Shown here in pieces: positions 27,581-38,400 of a stretch of 64,000 nucleotides of DNA (its first letter is position 1; every line of letters starts with the position of its first letter). Where the stretch lies: the NCBI GenBank assembly GCA_023409265.1, contig JAEYHZ010000022.1, positions 186,001 to 250,000 of the forward strand, given 5' to 3'. The notes beneath the pieces were generated by a model. The model made no database searches, was not told the DNA's origin, and saw only the letters and a list, made by a program, of their open reading frames with translations. This DNA comes from Bacillota bacterium (lineage in GTDB: Bacteria > Bacillota > Clostridia > Acetivibrionales > DSM-1351). The position numbers and the translations under genes were made by a program.

Positions 27581-28948
27581 ATGATTAAGTTAACTAAACT
27601 TGCATCTGGTGTTATAGCTGTAGCCATGATATTTTCCTTGACTGCGTGTGGCGGCGGAACCGAAAAAGAAACTAATAAAGCTGCCGATTCATCTGCTGCC
27701 GGAACAAGTACCGCTGCTGCTACTACACAAGAAGCGGCACCAAATACCGAAAAGGTAAAAATCAAATTCCTGTCTTTAAGTGCTGATGATAACAGAAACA
27801 ATATCCGTGAGAAATACATAAAGGTAAACGTTGAAAAGGAAATGCCCAATGTTGAGGTAGAGTACGATTTGGGCGGAGGAGGGCAGGACTATGCAAACAA
27901 GCTGAAGGCATATAATGCGTCTGGAGATATGCCTGACGTATGGTTCTCCGAACAAAACCTCTCGTCTGTTGTCGTACAGGCAGGTAACGCTCTGGATTTG
28001 GCCCCATATGTACAAAAAACCGGTTTTGACAAAAAGTTCAAAATGCAGGAAGTAGTTACACCTGACAAGGATGGAAAGCTTTACTGTGTACAGCCTGGTG
28101 CCGATCAATACTTTACGCCTAGATTATGGTACCACAAGGATATTTTTGCAAAGAACAATATTCAGGTTCCAACTACATTTGATGAACTTGTTAAAGTGTG
28201 TGAAACTCTTAAAGCCAAGGGTATTGTCCCAATGTCCATAGTTGGAAAGGATGGATGGACTCCCAATCTGCACATGCTTCAGACTATGATAATGGCCGAA
28301 GACCCGCAGGTTGCCGTAGATTTGACAAACAATAAAACGGATTTCAGCAATCCGGTTGTTAAGAACGCTCTGGGAAGAATACAGAAGCTGGTTCAGGCAG
28401 GAGCCTTTGCACCAGGTGTTACAAATATCGATTATGGTCCGGCTGTTGAAACGTATACTTCTGGAAAAGCAGCAATGCTGGCTATGTTTACCTGGGAAAC
28501 AGGCAATCTTGAAAAAGCTGCTCCAGATACTGATTTCATTGTATGGCCGTCAGCAAAAGAAGGAAATGATGCCAATGCTTCCATCCAATTCTGGGGCGCG
28601 CCTCTCAGCGGATATCTGGTATCGGCAAATACAAAAAACCCCGAGGTTGCCGCTAATTTTGCAATGTTCTGCGCAACTCAGGATGCTCTGTACTATAACA
28701 TAGAGCAGAAGTCACCCACAGCACTTGATACTGGAGTAAAGGTGGAAGGCATATCTCCATTGCTGCAGAAGAGCCTTGATCAGTTTGATTCTGCAAAATT
28801 AAAGATTCCATCTATATGGGCTGCAACCTTTAATACCAAAATGTCTGCTGAAATATCAACTCTGAACAGCAAGCTTCTTACCGGAAAGTATTCAGCTGAT
28901 GATTATATCAAGGCTATCAATCCTGTCTGGGCTGAGAATTTTAAATAA
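27581..28948 (+). CDS. Extracellular solute-binding lipoprotein 2 (transport component)
   Basis: The 455-residue lipoprotein has a clear signal and lipobox (SLTACGGG, Cys near residue 23) followed by a Thr/Ala/Ser-rich spacer that tethers it outside the membrane. The body is a family 1 solute-binding fold with TPRLWYHKD, GKDGWTPN and WGAPLSGYLVS blocks shared with the preceding paralogue. It is followed by a strong hairpin and then two permeases, so it is the likely substrate-capturing subunit of the importer. The neighbouring alpha-xylosidase and beta-galactosidase suggest xyloglucan oligosaccharides as cargo. An excellent ribosome site (aaggagg) precedes the ATG. Confidence 0.92.
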   Translation: MIKLTKLASGVIAVAMIFSLTACGGGTEKETNKAADSSAAGTSTAAATTQEAAPNTEKVKIKFLSLSADDNRNNIREKYIKVNVEKEMPNVEVEYDLGGGGQDYANKLKAYNASGDMPDVWFSEQNLSSVVVQAGNALDLAPYVQKTGFDKKFKMQEVVTPDKDGKLYCVQPGADQYFTPRLWYHKDIFAKNNIQVPTTFDELVKVCETLKAKGIVPMSIVGKDGWTPNLHMLQTMIMAEDPQVAVDLTNNKTDFSNPVVKNALGRIQKLVQAGAFAPGVTNIDYGPAVETYTSGKAAMLAMFTWETGNLEKAAPDTDFIVWPSAKEGNDANASIQFWGAPLSGYLVSANTKNPEVAANFAMFCATQDALYYNIEQKSPTALDTGVKVEGISPLLQKSLDQFDSAKLKIPSIWAATFNTKMSAEISTLNSKLLTGKYSADDYIKAINPVWAENFK

Positions 28949-28984
28949 TATATACAACCGGCTAAAAATGCAAAATTATTAATA

Positions 28985-29025
28985 AACCAATCCCTGTATG
29001 GGTTGATCTCATACAGGGATTGGTT
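28985..29025 (+). promoter_or_regulatory. Perfect 16 bp intercistronic hairpin between binding protein and permease genes
   Basis: Arms 28985-29000 and 29010-29025 are perfectly complementary with a 9-base loop. No T run follows. The hairpin ends 14 bases before the permease ATG. It probably shields the 3' end of the binding-protein mRNA and reduces permease expression relative to the binding protein; this role is inferred. Confidence 0.75.
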
Positions 29026-29039
29026 AACAGGTGATAAAC

Positions 29040-29924
29040 ATGAACAAATTTTATGGCAACAAACTTGCAATATTCATATTCGCTTTTCCTGCACTGCTGT
29101 TATTTACTGCTTTTGTAATCTATCCGCTCATTCCGGAGATAGTTATAAGCTTTCAAAAAAACGATGGGTTTAAAAGTATGGGGTATGTGGGATTTGAAAA
29201 CTATTTAAGTGTTCTTAAGGATGCAACCTTTTGGAAAGCCAACCTGAATACTTTTATTATGGTGCTCATATCTACGTGTATCGGATTGCCCATATCCCTG
29301 CTCCTGGCTTTGCTTATGGATAGGCAGGGTGAACGGGTAAAAAGGTTCTTTAAGGCCAGCAGTGTATTTCCTGCAATACTTTCGGTAACCGTCATAGCAC
29401 AGATGTGGATCGCCATTTTTGAACCCCAGTGGGGCTTGATCAATAGTGTATTAAAGGGACTCGGTCTGGACAGTCTTGCTTTGGAGTGGTTGTCTGATGA
29501 ACGGACGGTAGTTCTTGCTATAACAGCGGCTTTCCTATGGCAATATATAGGTTTGAATGCTTTACTTTTTTATACAGGTATAAAGGCAATTCCCAAGACA
29601 TATTACGAAGCTGCGGTCATTGACGGTGCGGGATTCTTAAAAACAAGTGTAAAAATTACTATTCCTTTGTTGCAGGACGTTAACAAATATGTACTTGTTC
29701 TCTCTGTGCTGGGCTGTATGTCCCAATTTGCCCATGTAAGGATAATGACTGCCGGAGGACCCGGTGATGTTTCAAGAACTGTTATATACCAGCTGTTTTA
29801 TAAAGCGTTCTCAGCCTCCGATTTCGGCCAGGGCTGTGCAATAGCAATAATATTTGTATTGGAATGTCTGGTATTGACAATGTTTATTAATAAATTTGTT
29901 GCAAAAGAGAAAATTGAATTTTAA
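29040..29924 (+). CDS. Sugar ABC transporter permease, UgpA/MalF type
   Basis: This 294-residue integral membrane protein has six hydrophobic segments and the coupling loop EAAVIDGAGFLKTSVKITIP (around residues 188-207). It forms the channel with the next gene product. I chose the ATG at 29040 over the GTG at 29031, because the GTG lies within the likely ribosome site (aggtga). The gene follows a 16 bp hairpin and overlaps nothing; the second permease starts 6 bases after its stop. As in the first operon, no ATPase gene is present, so a shared ATPase is assumed. Confidence 0.9.
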   Translation: MNKFYGNKLAIFIFAFPALLLFTAFVIYPLIPEIVISFQKNDGFKSMGYVGFENYLSVLKDATFWKANLNTFIMVLISTCIGLPISLLLALLMDRQGERVKRFFKASSVFPAILSVTVIAQMWIAIFEPQWGLINSVLKGLGLDSLALEWLSDERTVVLAITAAFLWQYIGLNALLFYTGIKAIPKTYYEAAVIDGAGFLKTSVKITIPLLQDVNKYVLVLSVLGCMSQFAHVRIMTAGGPGDVSRTVIYQLFYKAFSASDFGQGCAIAIIFVLECLVLTMFINKFVAKEKIEF

Positions 29925-29930
29925 CAGGGG

Positions 29931-30770
29931 GTGAATGTTACGAAAAAAAATAAACTTATTAAAATAGTAATAAATGCAGCTATGATAATTATTGGGTTAA
30001 CTTTTCTTTTTCCCTTGTACTGGATGATTAATCTATCGTTTAAGTCAAAAAGCGAAGTATATGACAATCCTTTTGGACTCCCTGAACAATGGGTTTTTAA
30101 CAATTATAGCGATGCGCTTGAAAAATTTAATTTTCTGAGGTATCTATCCAACAGTCTGATATATTCGGTAAGTACTATTATTATAACAATCTTCTTGGGA
30201 AGTATGCTCGCATACTGCCTGAGCAGAATGAACTGGAAGTTTAAAGGCTTTGCCATGAGTTACATTTCCATGGGGCTGGTGGTACCTGCCCAGGTGGTAA
30301 TAATACCATTACTTGTTATGACACGGAGTATGGGACTAAAAGGTACACACCTTGGTCTGATACTTCCTTATTCGGCCTTTGCCCTCTCTTCATGCGTCCT
30401 TATGTTGTATGCCTTCTTCAGAGGTTTACCAAAAGAACTGGAAGAGGCGGCCTGCATTGATGGCTGCAATATCTATCAAACTTACTTCAGAATAATTCTG
30501 CCTGTTATAAAACCGGCAATTGCCACTCAATGTGTTCTGATATTTATGAATATATACAACGAATTTTTTCTTGCCTTTATTTTAGCGGCTGATGACAAGA
30601 TTCGGCCCTTGACGGTTGGTTTGCTTAACTTCTTTGTAAGCATAGGAGTGTCCCATTGGGGACAAATCGGAGCAGCCATGATTATTACAAGCCTGCCAAT
30701 GATAATCGTATACCTGTTTGGAAATGAGCAGATAGAAAACGCTCTTACAGCAGGTGCAATTTTGAAATAA
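29931..30770 (+). CDS. Sugar ABC transporter permease, UgpE/MalG type
   Basis: The 279-residue permease has the MalG-like layout of six membrane segments, coupling loop EAACIDGCNIYQTYFRIILP (around residues 170-189) and a C-terminal segment ending ALTAGAILK, which is typical of UgpE-type permeases (unlike the FVKGVTIG ending of the LplC types in this window). The frame starts at a GTG that abuts a G-rich ribosome-like stretch (aggggg), an unusually short spacing, so translation is probably coupled to the upstream permease, whose stop is 6 bases away; the exact start is uncertain. A convergent terminator follows. Confidence 0.88.
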   Translation: MNVTKKNKLIKIVINAAMIIIGLTFLFPLYWMINLSFKSKSEVYDNPFGLPEQWVFNNYSDALEKFNFLRYLSNSLIYSVSTIIITIFLGSMLAYCLSRMNWKFKGFAMSYISMGLVVPAQVVIIPLLVMTRSMGLKGTHLGLILPYSAFALSSCVLMLYAFFRGLPKELEEAACIDGCNIYQTYFRIILPVIKPAIATQCVLIFMNIYNEFFLAFILAADDKIRPLTVGLLNFFVSIGVSHWGQIGAAMIITSLPMIIVYLFGNEQIENALTAGAILK

Positions 30771-30863
30771 TTTGCGAGTACTTCGCAGTTTTAGATAATA
30801 ACAGTTTTAAATTATTAAAGATAAGCAGGATCTGCATTTGATAATTGCAGAGAACAAAGAAAA

Positions 30864-30906
30864 AGGTCTATTCCCGACAGAAAGTTTTGCTTTTGGGAAT
30901 AGGCCT
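30864..30906. terminator. Terminator between convergent permease and AraC genes
   Basis: Arms 30864-30875 and 30895-30906 (aggtctattccc / gggaataggcct) pair with one G-U; the loop is 19 bases. It sits between the permease stop (30770) and the stop of the opposing AraC gene (30931). Confidence 0.65.
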
Positions 30907-30930
30907 GATTGTATTTCTCAGGTATCGGCT

Positions 30931-31809
30931 TTAGTCTGACCCTTCAGTTAAAGCTGTAATTCTGTCCCTGGAGGGAGGATGCCCGTAATATTTTTTATAT
31001 AGCCGGCAAAAGTAGTTTCCATTGCAAAACCCGACCAGATCAGGAATACGGGTTATTGGAATATCGGTGCCGGCCAGGATTTTCCTGGCCTTTTCCAGAC
31101 GGAACAGGGTAAGGTACTCAACGAAGGTTTTTCCGGTACAGGCTTTAAAAAGTCTGCTGAAATGCTGAATGCTCAAGTGGCAGTATGTGCTCATATCATT
31201 GACAGTGATGCGCTCACTGTAATGAACACGTAAATAGTCCAGAGAGGATTTAATCAGGCGTGTTGAGTCAGGCTGCTTGCTTTCTTTAAAAAATGATGAC
31301 GGCAGGCTGTCGTAGAGTACGGAAAAAAGTATTATCATTTGACTTTTAATTCGGGCCTGGTAACCGGTCCTTCTTTTCTGTGAATTTTCTTTTTGGAGTT
31401 CATGTACCAGTGAAAAGCACTTGGTAAAAGCCGTGTCATTTTCCGCAAGGTGGATCGGCGGGTAGAGGCCTATAGACATAAAAGGGCTCAACACTTCCGA
31501 AATATGAGCATCTGTACCAAGTCCTTCAAATAAGCTTTCACCGGACACAATAGCGCAATAGCTGCAGGAGCCCTGCGGAAATATGCTGTGAAGGCTTCCG
31601 GGAGGGATAAAAATAAGCTGCCTCTCACAAAGCAAAAAGCTGGAGCCATTGATATAAACCATACAGCTGCCTTTTTGAGAAAAGACTGCTTCAAAGTGGT
31701 TGTGCCAATGGGGAAGAGTATTTGAGTCCTTCATATAGAAACAATTAAATGGAAATGTAGTATCGTTAAATTTAATGTGTTCAAAATTGCCTGCATTTGT
31801 TAATTCCAT
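30931..31809 (-). CDS. AraC-family transcriptional regulator
   Basis: The 292-residue regulator has an N-terminal cupin domain (about residues 20-130; PHWHNHFEAVFSQKGSC is a typical AraC ligand-domain block) and a C-terminal double helix-turn-helix (about 195-292; ITVNDMSTYCHLSIQHFSRLF and ITRIPDLVGFCNGNYFC regions). It is transcribed divergently from the GH31 alpha-xylosidase with a 138-base AT-rich shared promoter region, so it most likely controls that gene. Its 3' end converges on the permease gene of the kinase-linked operon. Confidence 0.9.
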   Translation of the reverse strand: MELTNAGNFEHIKFNDTTFPFNCFYMKDSNTLPHWHNHFEAVFSQKGSCMVYINGSSFLLCERQLIFIPPGSLHSIFPQGSCSYCAIVSGESLFEGLGTDAHISEVLSPFMSIGLYPPIHLAENDTAFTKCFSLVHELQKENSQKRRTGYQARIKSQMIILFSVLYDSLPSSFFKESKQPDSTRLIKSSLDYLRVHYSERITVNDMSTYCHLSIQHFSRLFKACTGKTFVEYLTLFRLEKARKILAGTDIPITRIPDLVGFCNGNYFCRLYKKYYGHPPSRDRITALTEGSD

Positions 31810-31947
31810 AGAGAGCTCCTGAACTGATGATAAATGTTCAAATAAGATAGATAAATGGTTGAATTAATAATGTTTTTCATTTTTTTTATATTTTAAAATG
31901 ATAATATCATACAAATTATGAACTCGTCAAACAAGGAGGAAAAGCAT

Positions 31948-34323
31948 ATGTTGGAAGCTATTAAATCTAAACAGGCAAAGGTTACCGGGGTTCAGCGAAG
32001 TGAAGGGGCCTTGATTATTAATACCGAAAATGGCTTGCTGAAGCTTGAACCGGTAAGTGCCAATATAATCCGGGTGGTCTATACACTTGCCGACAAATTC
32101 TCTGCCGTTCGGGGGCTTGGAATTGAACAGCAAAAAGTCTTTGACAGCTGGGAATTCAGGGAGGATGAACAGTCAATAAGGGTGAATACCTCTGAACTGC
32201 AGCTCTTGATTCGAAAGACCGACAGCCGCATTACTTACTTCGATGGAAAAGGCAGACGTCTGACAGGGGAACCTGATAAGAACGGCAAGGAGCTGGTTAG
32301 TTTTGATTCTTTTAAAACAGTTCTTGATGATACGGCAGTTGTAGAAAAAATTGAAACTCCGGACGGCATAAAGGAAGTGGTACTGGAGTCCAGGAAAAAA
32401 TATGACCGTCAGCTCTATCATACAAGGCTTCATTTTGAATGGGAGAAAGAGGAGGCCCTGTACGGCATGGGCCAAAATGAAGAAGGCTATCTGAATCTGA
32501 GAGGAACACGCCAGTATATCCATCAGGCCAATATGAAAATTGCCATGCCGTTTTTCATGTCTACCAACGGCTATGGAATACTGCTGGATACATATGCTCC
32601 GGTTATCTTCAATGATAATGCCTTCGGATCATACCTGTACGCGGAAGCTTCAGTGGAGTTGGATTATTACTTTATCCAGGGGGAAAGCTTTGACCGGATT
32701 ATCGGAGGCTACCGTCAATTGACAGGCCGGGCTTCCATGCTTCCACTATGGGCTTTTGGATTTATGCAGTCCCAGGAGAGGTTTGAAACCCAAGAGGAGA
32801 TTATTGATACAGTTAAGCGTTACCGTGAACTTGGGGTTCCTCTGGACAGTATTGTGCTCGACTGGCAGTCCTGGGAAGCCGGAATGTGGGGACAGAAAAC
32901 CTTTGATACAAGCCGCTTTCCCGATCCTGAAGGCATGACAGACCAGCTGCACCAGCTGGGCGCCCACCTTATGATATCAATCTGGCCCAATATGGTGGGA
33001 CATTGCGAAAATCACAAGGAAATGAAAGCCAACGACGGTTTATTCCAGCGTTCTGAAATATATAATGCTTTTAGTACAGAAGCAAGAAAATTATATTGGA
33101 AGCAGGCACGGGAAGGTTTGTTTTCAAAAGGAGTGGATGCCTGGTGGTGTGATTCCAGTGAACCCTTTACTCCGGAATGGAACAATCCTGTGAAGCCTGA
33201 GCCGGATCAGAATATGGCCGCTTTTCACAATACAAGTAGAACCTATATGGACGAGGTGTATACAAATGCCTACCCATTTATGCATGCCAGGGCAATATAT
33301 GAAGGACAGCGGGACACCGACGGGAAGAAAAGAGTTGTAAACCTGACCAGAAGCGGTTATACAGGTATACAGAAGTACGGAACCATTCTGTGGTCAGGAG
33401 ATACCAGTGCCAAATGGTCAACCCTGAAAAAACAGATTGCCGCAGGCCTGAATTACTGTGCGTCAGGCTTGCCTTACTGGACAATGGATATAGGAGCATT
33501 TTTTGTAAAGCAGGGACATATGTGGTTCTGGGACGGAGATTATGAAGGCGGCTGCAGCGATCTGGGCTATAGAGAGCTTTATACAAGGTGGTATCAGTTC
33601 GGCGCATTCCTGCCGGTGTTCAGAGCACATGGTACTGACTGCCGGAGGGAAATATGGAATTATGGGACAAAAGGCGAAGTTTTTTATGACGCCATGGAAA
33701 AGATTACACACTTAAGATATCAGCTCATGCCCTATATTTATTCGCTTGCAGGTATGGTTTCTCAGAACCACGGTACGATTCTAAGGCTGCTGGCATTTAA
33801 TTTTATTAATGATGAGAAGGTATATAACATCGACGATCAGTTTATGTTTGGCCCCAGCCTGATGATATGTCCGGTGACTGCTCCCATGTACTATGAAGCA
33901 AACAGCAAGCCTGTTGAGGGAACAGCAAAGACAAGAAAGGTATACCTGCCTGAGGGCAGCGACTGGTATGATTTCTGGAGCGAAAAGCGGTTCAAGGGAG
34001 GTCAGACCATTGAAGCCGAAGCACCAATTGACAGGATTCCGGTATACGTTAAAGCCGGGTCAATTCTGCCCATGTCGGACTATGTCCAGCATACGGAACA
34101 AATGAGGGATGATCGGTTCAAGCTGGTGGTATACCCAGGGGCCGACGGAAGCTTTACACTTTATCAGGATGAACGTGACGGGTACGGATACGAGGAAGGC
34201 AAATTTGCAACTACAGAATTAACCTGGTCCGACTATGAAGGAAAGCTTACATTCCATCCGCGCAAGGGAGAATATCCGGGTATGCCTGAAAAGGTTATTT
34301 TTGTACAAAGGATTGTAGGTTGA
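31948..34323 (+). CDS. GH31 alpha-xylosidase / alpha-glucosidase
   Basis: This 791-residue GH31 enzyme has an N-terminal beta-sandwich (about 1-230), a TIM barrel (about 250-590) and C-terminal beta domains. The nucleophile Asp402 lies in WWCDSSEP and the acid/base Asp485 in WSGDTSAKW; LDWQSW marks the start of the catalytic sheet. There is no signal peptide, so it acts in the cytoplasm. Next to a GH2 beta-galactosidase and an oligosaccharide importer, alpha-xylosidase acting on xyloglucan oligomers is the best reading; alpha-glucosidase remains possible. I chose ATG 31948, 8 bases after AAGGAGG (31933-31939), over the ATG at 31918. A divergent AraC gene probably regulates it. Confidence 0.9.
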   Translation: MLEAIKSKQAKVTGVQRSEGALIINTENGLLKLEPVSANIIRVVYTLADKFSAVRGLGIEQQKVFDSWEFREDEQSIRVNTSELQLLIRKTDSRITYFDGKGRRLTGEPDKNGKELVSFDSFKTVLDDTAVVEKIETPDGIKEVVLESRKKYDRQLYHTRLHFEWEKEEALYGMGQNEEGYLNLRGTRQYIHQANMKIAMPFFMSTNGYGILLDTYAPVIFNDNAFGSYLYAEASVELDYYFIQGESFDRIIGGYRQLTGRASMLPLWAFGFMQSQERFETQEEIIDTVKRYRELGVPLDSIVLDWQSWEAGMWGQKTFDTSRFPDPEGMTDQLHQLGAHLMISIWPNMVGHCENHKEMKANDGLFQRSEIYNAFSTEARKLYWKQAREGLFSKGVDAWWCDSSEPFTPEWNNPVKPEPDQNMAAFHNTSRTYMDEVYTNAYPFMHARAIYEGQRDTDGKKRVVNLTRSGYTGIQKYGTILWSGDTSAKWSTLKKQIAAGLNYCASGLPYWTMDIGAFFVKQGHMWFWDGDYEGGCSDLGYRELYTRWYQFGAFLPVFRAHGTDCRREIWNYGTKGEVFYDAMEKITHLRYQLMPYIYSLAGMVSQNHGTILRLLAFNFINDEKVYNIDDQFMFGPSLMICPVTAPMYYEANSKPVEGTAKTRKVYLPEGSDWYDFWSEKRFKGGQTIEAEAPIDRIPVYVKAGSILPMSDYVQHTEQMRDDRFKLVVYPGADGSFTLYQDERDGYGYEEGKFATTELTWSDYEGKLTFHPRKGEYPGMPEKVIFVQRIVG

Positions 34324-34477
34324 AACAGGACCTGTCTGGAAGGGCCGGAAGCTTTTTAAACAGAACAATTATTCTATTGTAAATGAAGCAAGGCTTGCAC
34401 TTCCCTGGCCTGTATACTTAAAATATAATGCCTGTAATCCGTCAGATAATGATATGGGGCTGTTGTGGCAGGTGAAC

Positions 34478-35302
34478 TTAGGACATTTGTTTAAAGCGGC
34501 CCGGTGAGATGCCTACCGAACGGGTAAACTGTTTTGTGAAGGAATAAGCGTCGCTATAGCCGGTAAGCTGAGCTGTTTCCTTAATAGAAACGCCTGATAA
34601 AATCATAAGCTTGGCATATTTCATTTTTTGTTCGATTCTGTATTGTAAAGGGGAGACACCAACATGCTTGCGAAACTGCTTTCGGAAGTTCTCATAGCTC
34701 ATGTGCAGAGCAGCAGCCACCCCTTTGAGGGAAACCGCCGTATGAATGTCTCCGGACAGCAGGCGGCAGGCTTGCTCAATTGCCTCCCTCTCGGAATCGG
34801 CAGAGAAGGTTCCGGAAGTACGTTGGACAATGGACAGCACTATTTCCTGGGCTTTAAGAGCTATAAAAGGAAGCTCCTTGTCATCTGCCGTTTTTAATTG
34901 ATACAAAAACCGTGAGAATTGCTGGAGTATGTTTTCATCACAGTGTGTATGAATTACCGGGGTGTCTGACGGCAGTAGATTCAGACTACAGAGGTAATTG
35001 TAGGTGGAACGGCCGAAACTGATAAAAAATTCAACCCAGCTGCCGTCGGGAGTTATCTCGGTAGAGTGGCAGACTCCAGGTATACGCTGTACAAAATCAC
35101 CGGCCCGGATGGGGATTATTTCCCTGTCCGGGGTATAATAGCGGCCGCTCCCGGATAATAGCAGGAAGCCGCTGTAATAATCAATCATAAAATTGTACTG
35201 TGATTGTTCCGCTGCCTCTTTGGGCATAAAGCCGCAGGCCAGTATTCCATTTGTCAGGTCTGGTCCTATACAACGGTAAACAACATCTTTTTTTGTTTCC
35301 AT
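34478..35302 (-). CDS. AraC-family transcriptional regulator
   Basis: The 274-residue regulator has an N-terminal cupin-like arabinose-binding-type domain (about residues 30-150; GFLLLSGSGRYYTPDREI) and a C-terminal double helix-turn-helix (about 175-274; VSLKGVAAALHMSYENFRKQF and IKETAQLTGYSDAYSFTKQF, the latter a canonical second HTH). It is divergent from the GH2 beta-galactosidase across 181 bases, making it the probable regulator of that gene. It is distinct in sequence from the AraC proteins at 30931 and 55224, so the paralogues probably respond to different sugars. Confidence 0.9.
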   Translation of the reverse strand: METKKDVVYRCIGPDLTNGILACGFMPKEAAEQSQYNFMIDYYSGFLLLSGSGRYYTPDREIIPIRAGDFVQRIPGVCHSTEITPDGSWVEFFISFGRSTYNYLCSLNLLPSDTPVIHTHCDENILQQFSRFLYQLKTADDKELPFIALKAQEIVLSIVQRTSGTFSADSEREAIEQACRLLSGDIHTAVSLKGVAAALHMSYENFRKQFRKHVGVSPLQYRIEQKMKYAKLMILSGVSIKETAQLTGYSDAYSFTKQFTRSVGISPGRFKQMS

Positions 35303-35483
35303 AACTTAATCCTCTCCTAAAGGTATACTTTCAGTCTGGGATTATACCAAAACGGATAAAATAAAGACCAATAGAAATATTTTGTTTGTTTCTAAAATAG
35401 CATATAATATCCGCATATACAATTGTATTTTTATGGCGGTGAATATTATTTTTTTATACCAGATATGATAAAAGGAGCAGGTT

Positions 35484-38400
35484 ATGAACAGAGAATGGGA
35501 AAATCAGTATATAACACAAATAAACAGATATCCGATGCATTCTCCATATGGAGCTTACGAATCTGTTGAGCAGGCTATGGAGTGTGACCGTTGGGCTTCA
35601 AAATACGTAAAAAGCCTGAGCGGGAACTGGAAATTCAAGCTTGCCGAAAATCCCCGGCAGGCGCCGGAAGGTTTCTACGCACTAAATTATGATGCTTCTG
35701 GCTGGGAGGATATACCAGTGCCCTCAAACTGGGAGCTGCATGGGTATGGCAAGCCGGTTTATACCAATATTAAATATCCCTTTAAGCGGGAGGGAGCCGG
35801 ATCCCATTACGAGATAGAGATAGCCGAAGGGCAGGTGGAGCTAAATGCACCCCTGGTGCCCGAAAAAAACCTGACAGGCTGCTACCGGACTGTGTTTGAA
35901 ATACCAGACTATTTTGATGGAAAAGATGTTTTTATAGAATTCGGAGGAGTAGAGGCCTGTTTTTACCTCTGGGTCAATGGAATTGAAATAGGCTTCTCAA
36001 AGGACAGCAAGCTGGATGCTTCCTTTGATATTACACATGCCGTTCAACGGGGCAAAAATGAGCTGGCGGTAAAGGTACTTCAATATTGTGACGGTTCGTA
36101 CCTTGAGGATCAGGATTACTGGCATTTGTCGGGGATATACAGGGACGTGAGAATTTATGCAAAGTCCGGACAGCGGCTGCTTGACTACAAGGTAGAAACT
36201 CTGTTTAAGGATAATGATTTTAAAGAAGCCGAACTGAGGGTAATGCTTCAGCCAAATAACAGAGTCAGAGGCTATGGAGAATGTTATGTGAGATTGAGTC
36301 TCTATAACGCCGAAAAAGAATTGGTTACTGTTTTTCAAAGTCAACCCTATGCCAGATGCGGCGTCTATCTGGAGCCAAAATTTACCGCTTTTCCATCTGC
36401 CATTGTGGAAAATCCCCATTTATGGTCTGCAGAGGAGCCGTATTTATATACTTTGGTTCTGGAGACGGTCGACAAGAACGGATGTGTCACAGATATTGAA
36501 AGTACAAAAGTAGGCTTCCGCAAAGTGGAAATAGGCAGGGACGGTGTACTTTATTTAAACGGCAGGAGATTGCTGGTGCGGGGAGTGAATTTGCACGAAT
36601 TCTGTCCCGAAACAGGCAGATATGTCTCGGCGGAATACATGAGAAAGCAGCTCTTAAGCATGAAACAGCTGAATTTCAATGCCGTCCGGACCAGCCATTA
36701 CCCTCATGCAAGTGAATGGTATGAACTTTGTGATGAGCTGGGATTATATGTAGTGGATGAAACAAATCTTGAAACCCATGAGTTCGGCGGGCAGTTAAGC
36801 TCCTCAGCGGAATGGACCGGGGCATTTATTGAACGTGCTACACGGATGGTACTCAGAGACAAAAACCATCCCTCCGTAATCACCTGGTCCCTGGGAAACG
36901 AATCGGGGGCAGGGGCTAATCAGGCGGCTATGTATGGCTGGATAAAAGAATATGACAGGACCAGGTATGTCCAGTATGAATCCTGCAACCCTGAAAGCAA
37001 TATTACCGATATAATCTGCGCCATGTACCCGCCCAGGGACTGGGTAGAGCAAAAGATGGCGGAGCATGAAGACCTGAGACCCTTTATAATGTGTGAGTAT
37101 GCTTATTCAAAAAGCAACAGCAACGGAAATTTCAAAATGTATTGGGATCTGGTGGAAAAGTATCCGCGGTTCCAGGGCGGGTTCATATGGGATTTCCAGG
37201 ATAAGGCCCTGGTGGAGCAGCGGGAAAACGGTACCTCAAGATATGTATACGGAGGAGCCTTTAATGAGGAGGTAGTTGACCCCATAGAGGATATGTGTCT
37301 GAACGGAGTGGTTCTGCCTGATTTAAGCTGGAAACCGGCTGCATTTGAAATAAGGAATTGCCAGGCTCCGGTAACAATTTTTCATGATGGAAGCCCATAC
37401 CCTGAAGCCGGTGCCTATAAAATAAAGAATAACCATATGTTTAAGAATCTTAGTCATTTATGCCTTGCCTGGGAGCTGCAGTGCGACGGAAAAGTGGTGG
37501 ATGGCGGCCTGATGAAACAATATTTCACAGCTCCGGGACACTCTGATGTTCTGGATTATGTCCTGAAGAGGGAGAATATTTCCGGTGAAGCTTTTGTAAA
37601 CATCGCAGCCTCCTTAAACGAAGAGGTGCCCTATGCAAAAAAAGGACATGTTATTTATGCTTATCAAATCCCCCTGCAGGAGTCGGTTTTAAAAAGGCAG
37701 GAGGTATGCATCAACCATAATAAGCTGACAATGCATGAAACTGCCGAAGAAATTTTGATACTGGGAGAAAATACAGAAGTACGTTTTGACAAGGAAAGCT
37801 GTATATTTACAAAGGCGGTTTTTAACCGAGTTGAGAGCTTTTGGGGATGCCGGGATAATTTTTACCGGGCTGCGACGGGAATCGACGAAGGCTGCGGGAA
37901 CCCCGGCGGAAATTATGCAACCGACTGGAGGGCCTGGGGTTTAAATGACTTGAAAATAAAGGTTATTAAAATAGACACTGCTGTTTCTGACTCGCAGATA
38001 TTTATATTTGCAAATGTCTCATACAATAATGATAAATTGATTGTTTCAACACAGTACAGGATTGGCAGCAGGGGTATGGAGGTTGATAAAACCGTCATAA
38101 ATAATTGTCCGGGTGAAACAATTCCAAGAATCGGATTCTCATTGATGCTTCCAGAGGATAAACAGCAAATAACCTGGTATGGGAGAGGACCCTGGGAGAA
38201 TTACGCCGACAGAAAGGAAGCAGCCCTTATAGGCTGTTACAGCAGTACCGTCCAGGAACAGTATACACCCTATGTGAAGCCTGTGGAATGCGGCGGAAAA
38301 GAAGATGTGAGATACCTCCTTGTAAAGGATCAGGCAGGCCCCGGTCTACTCATTTCAGGTGCCACCCCATTCCATTTTGATATTCATGATTACTCTGTGG

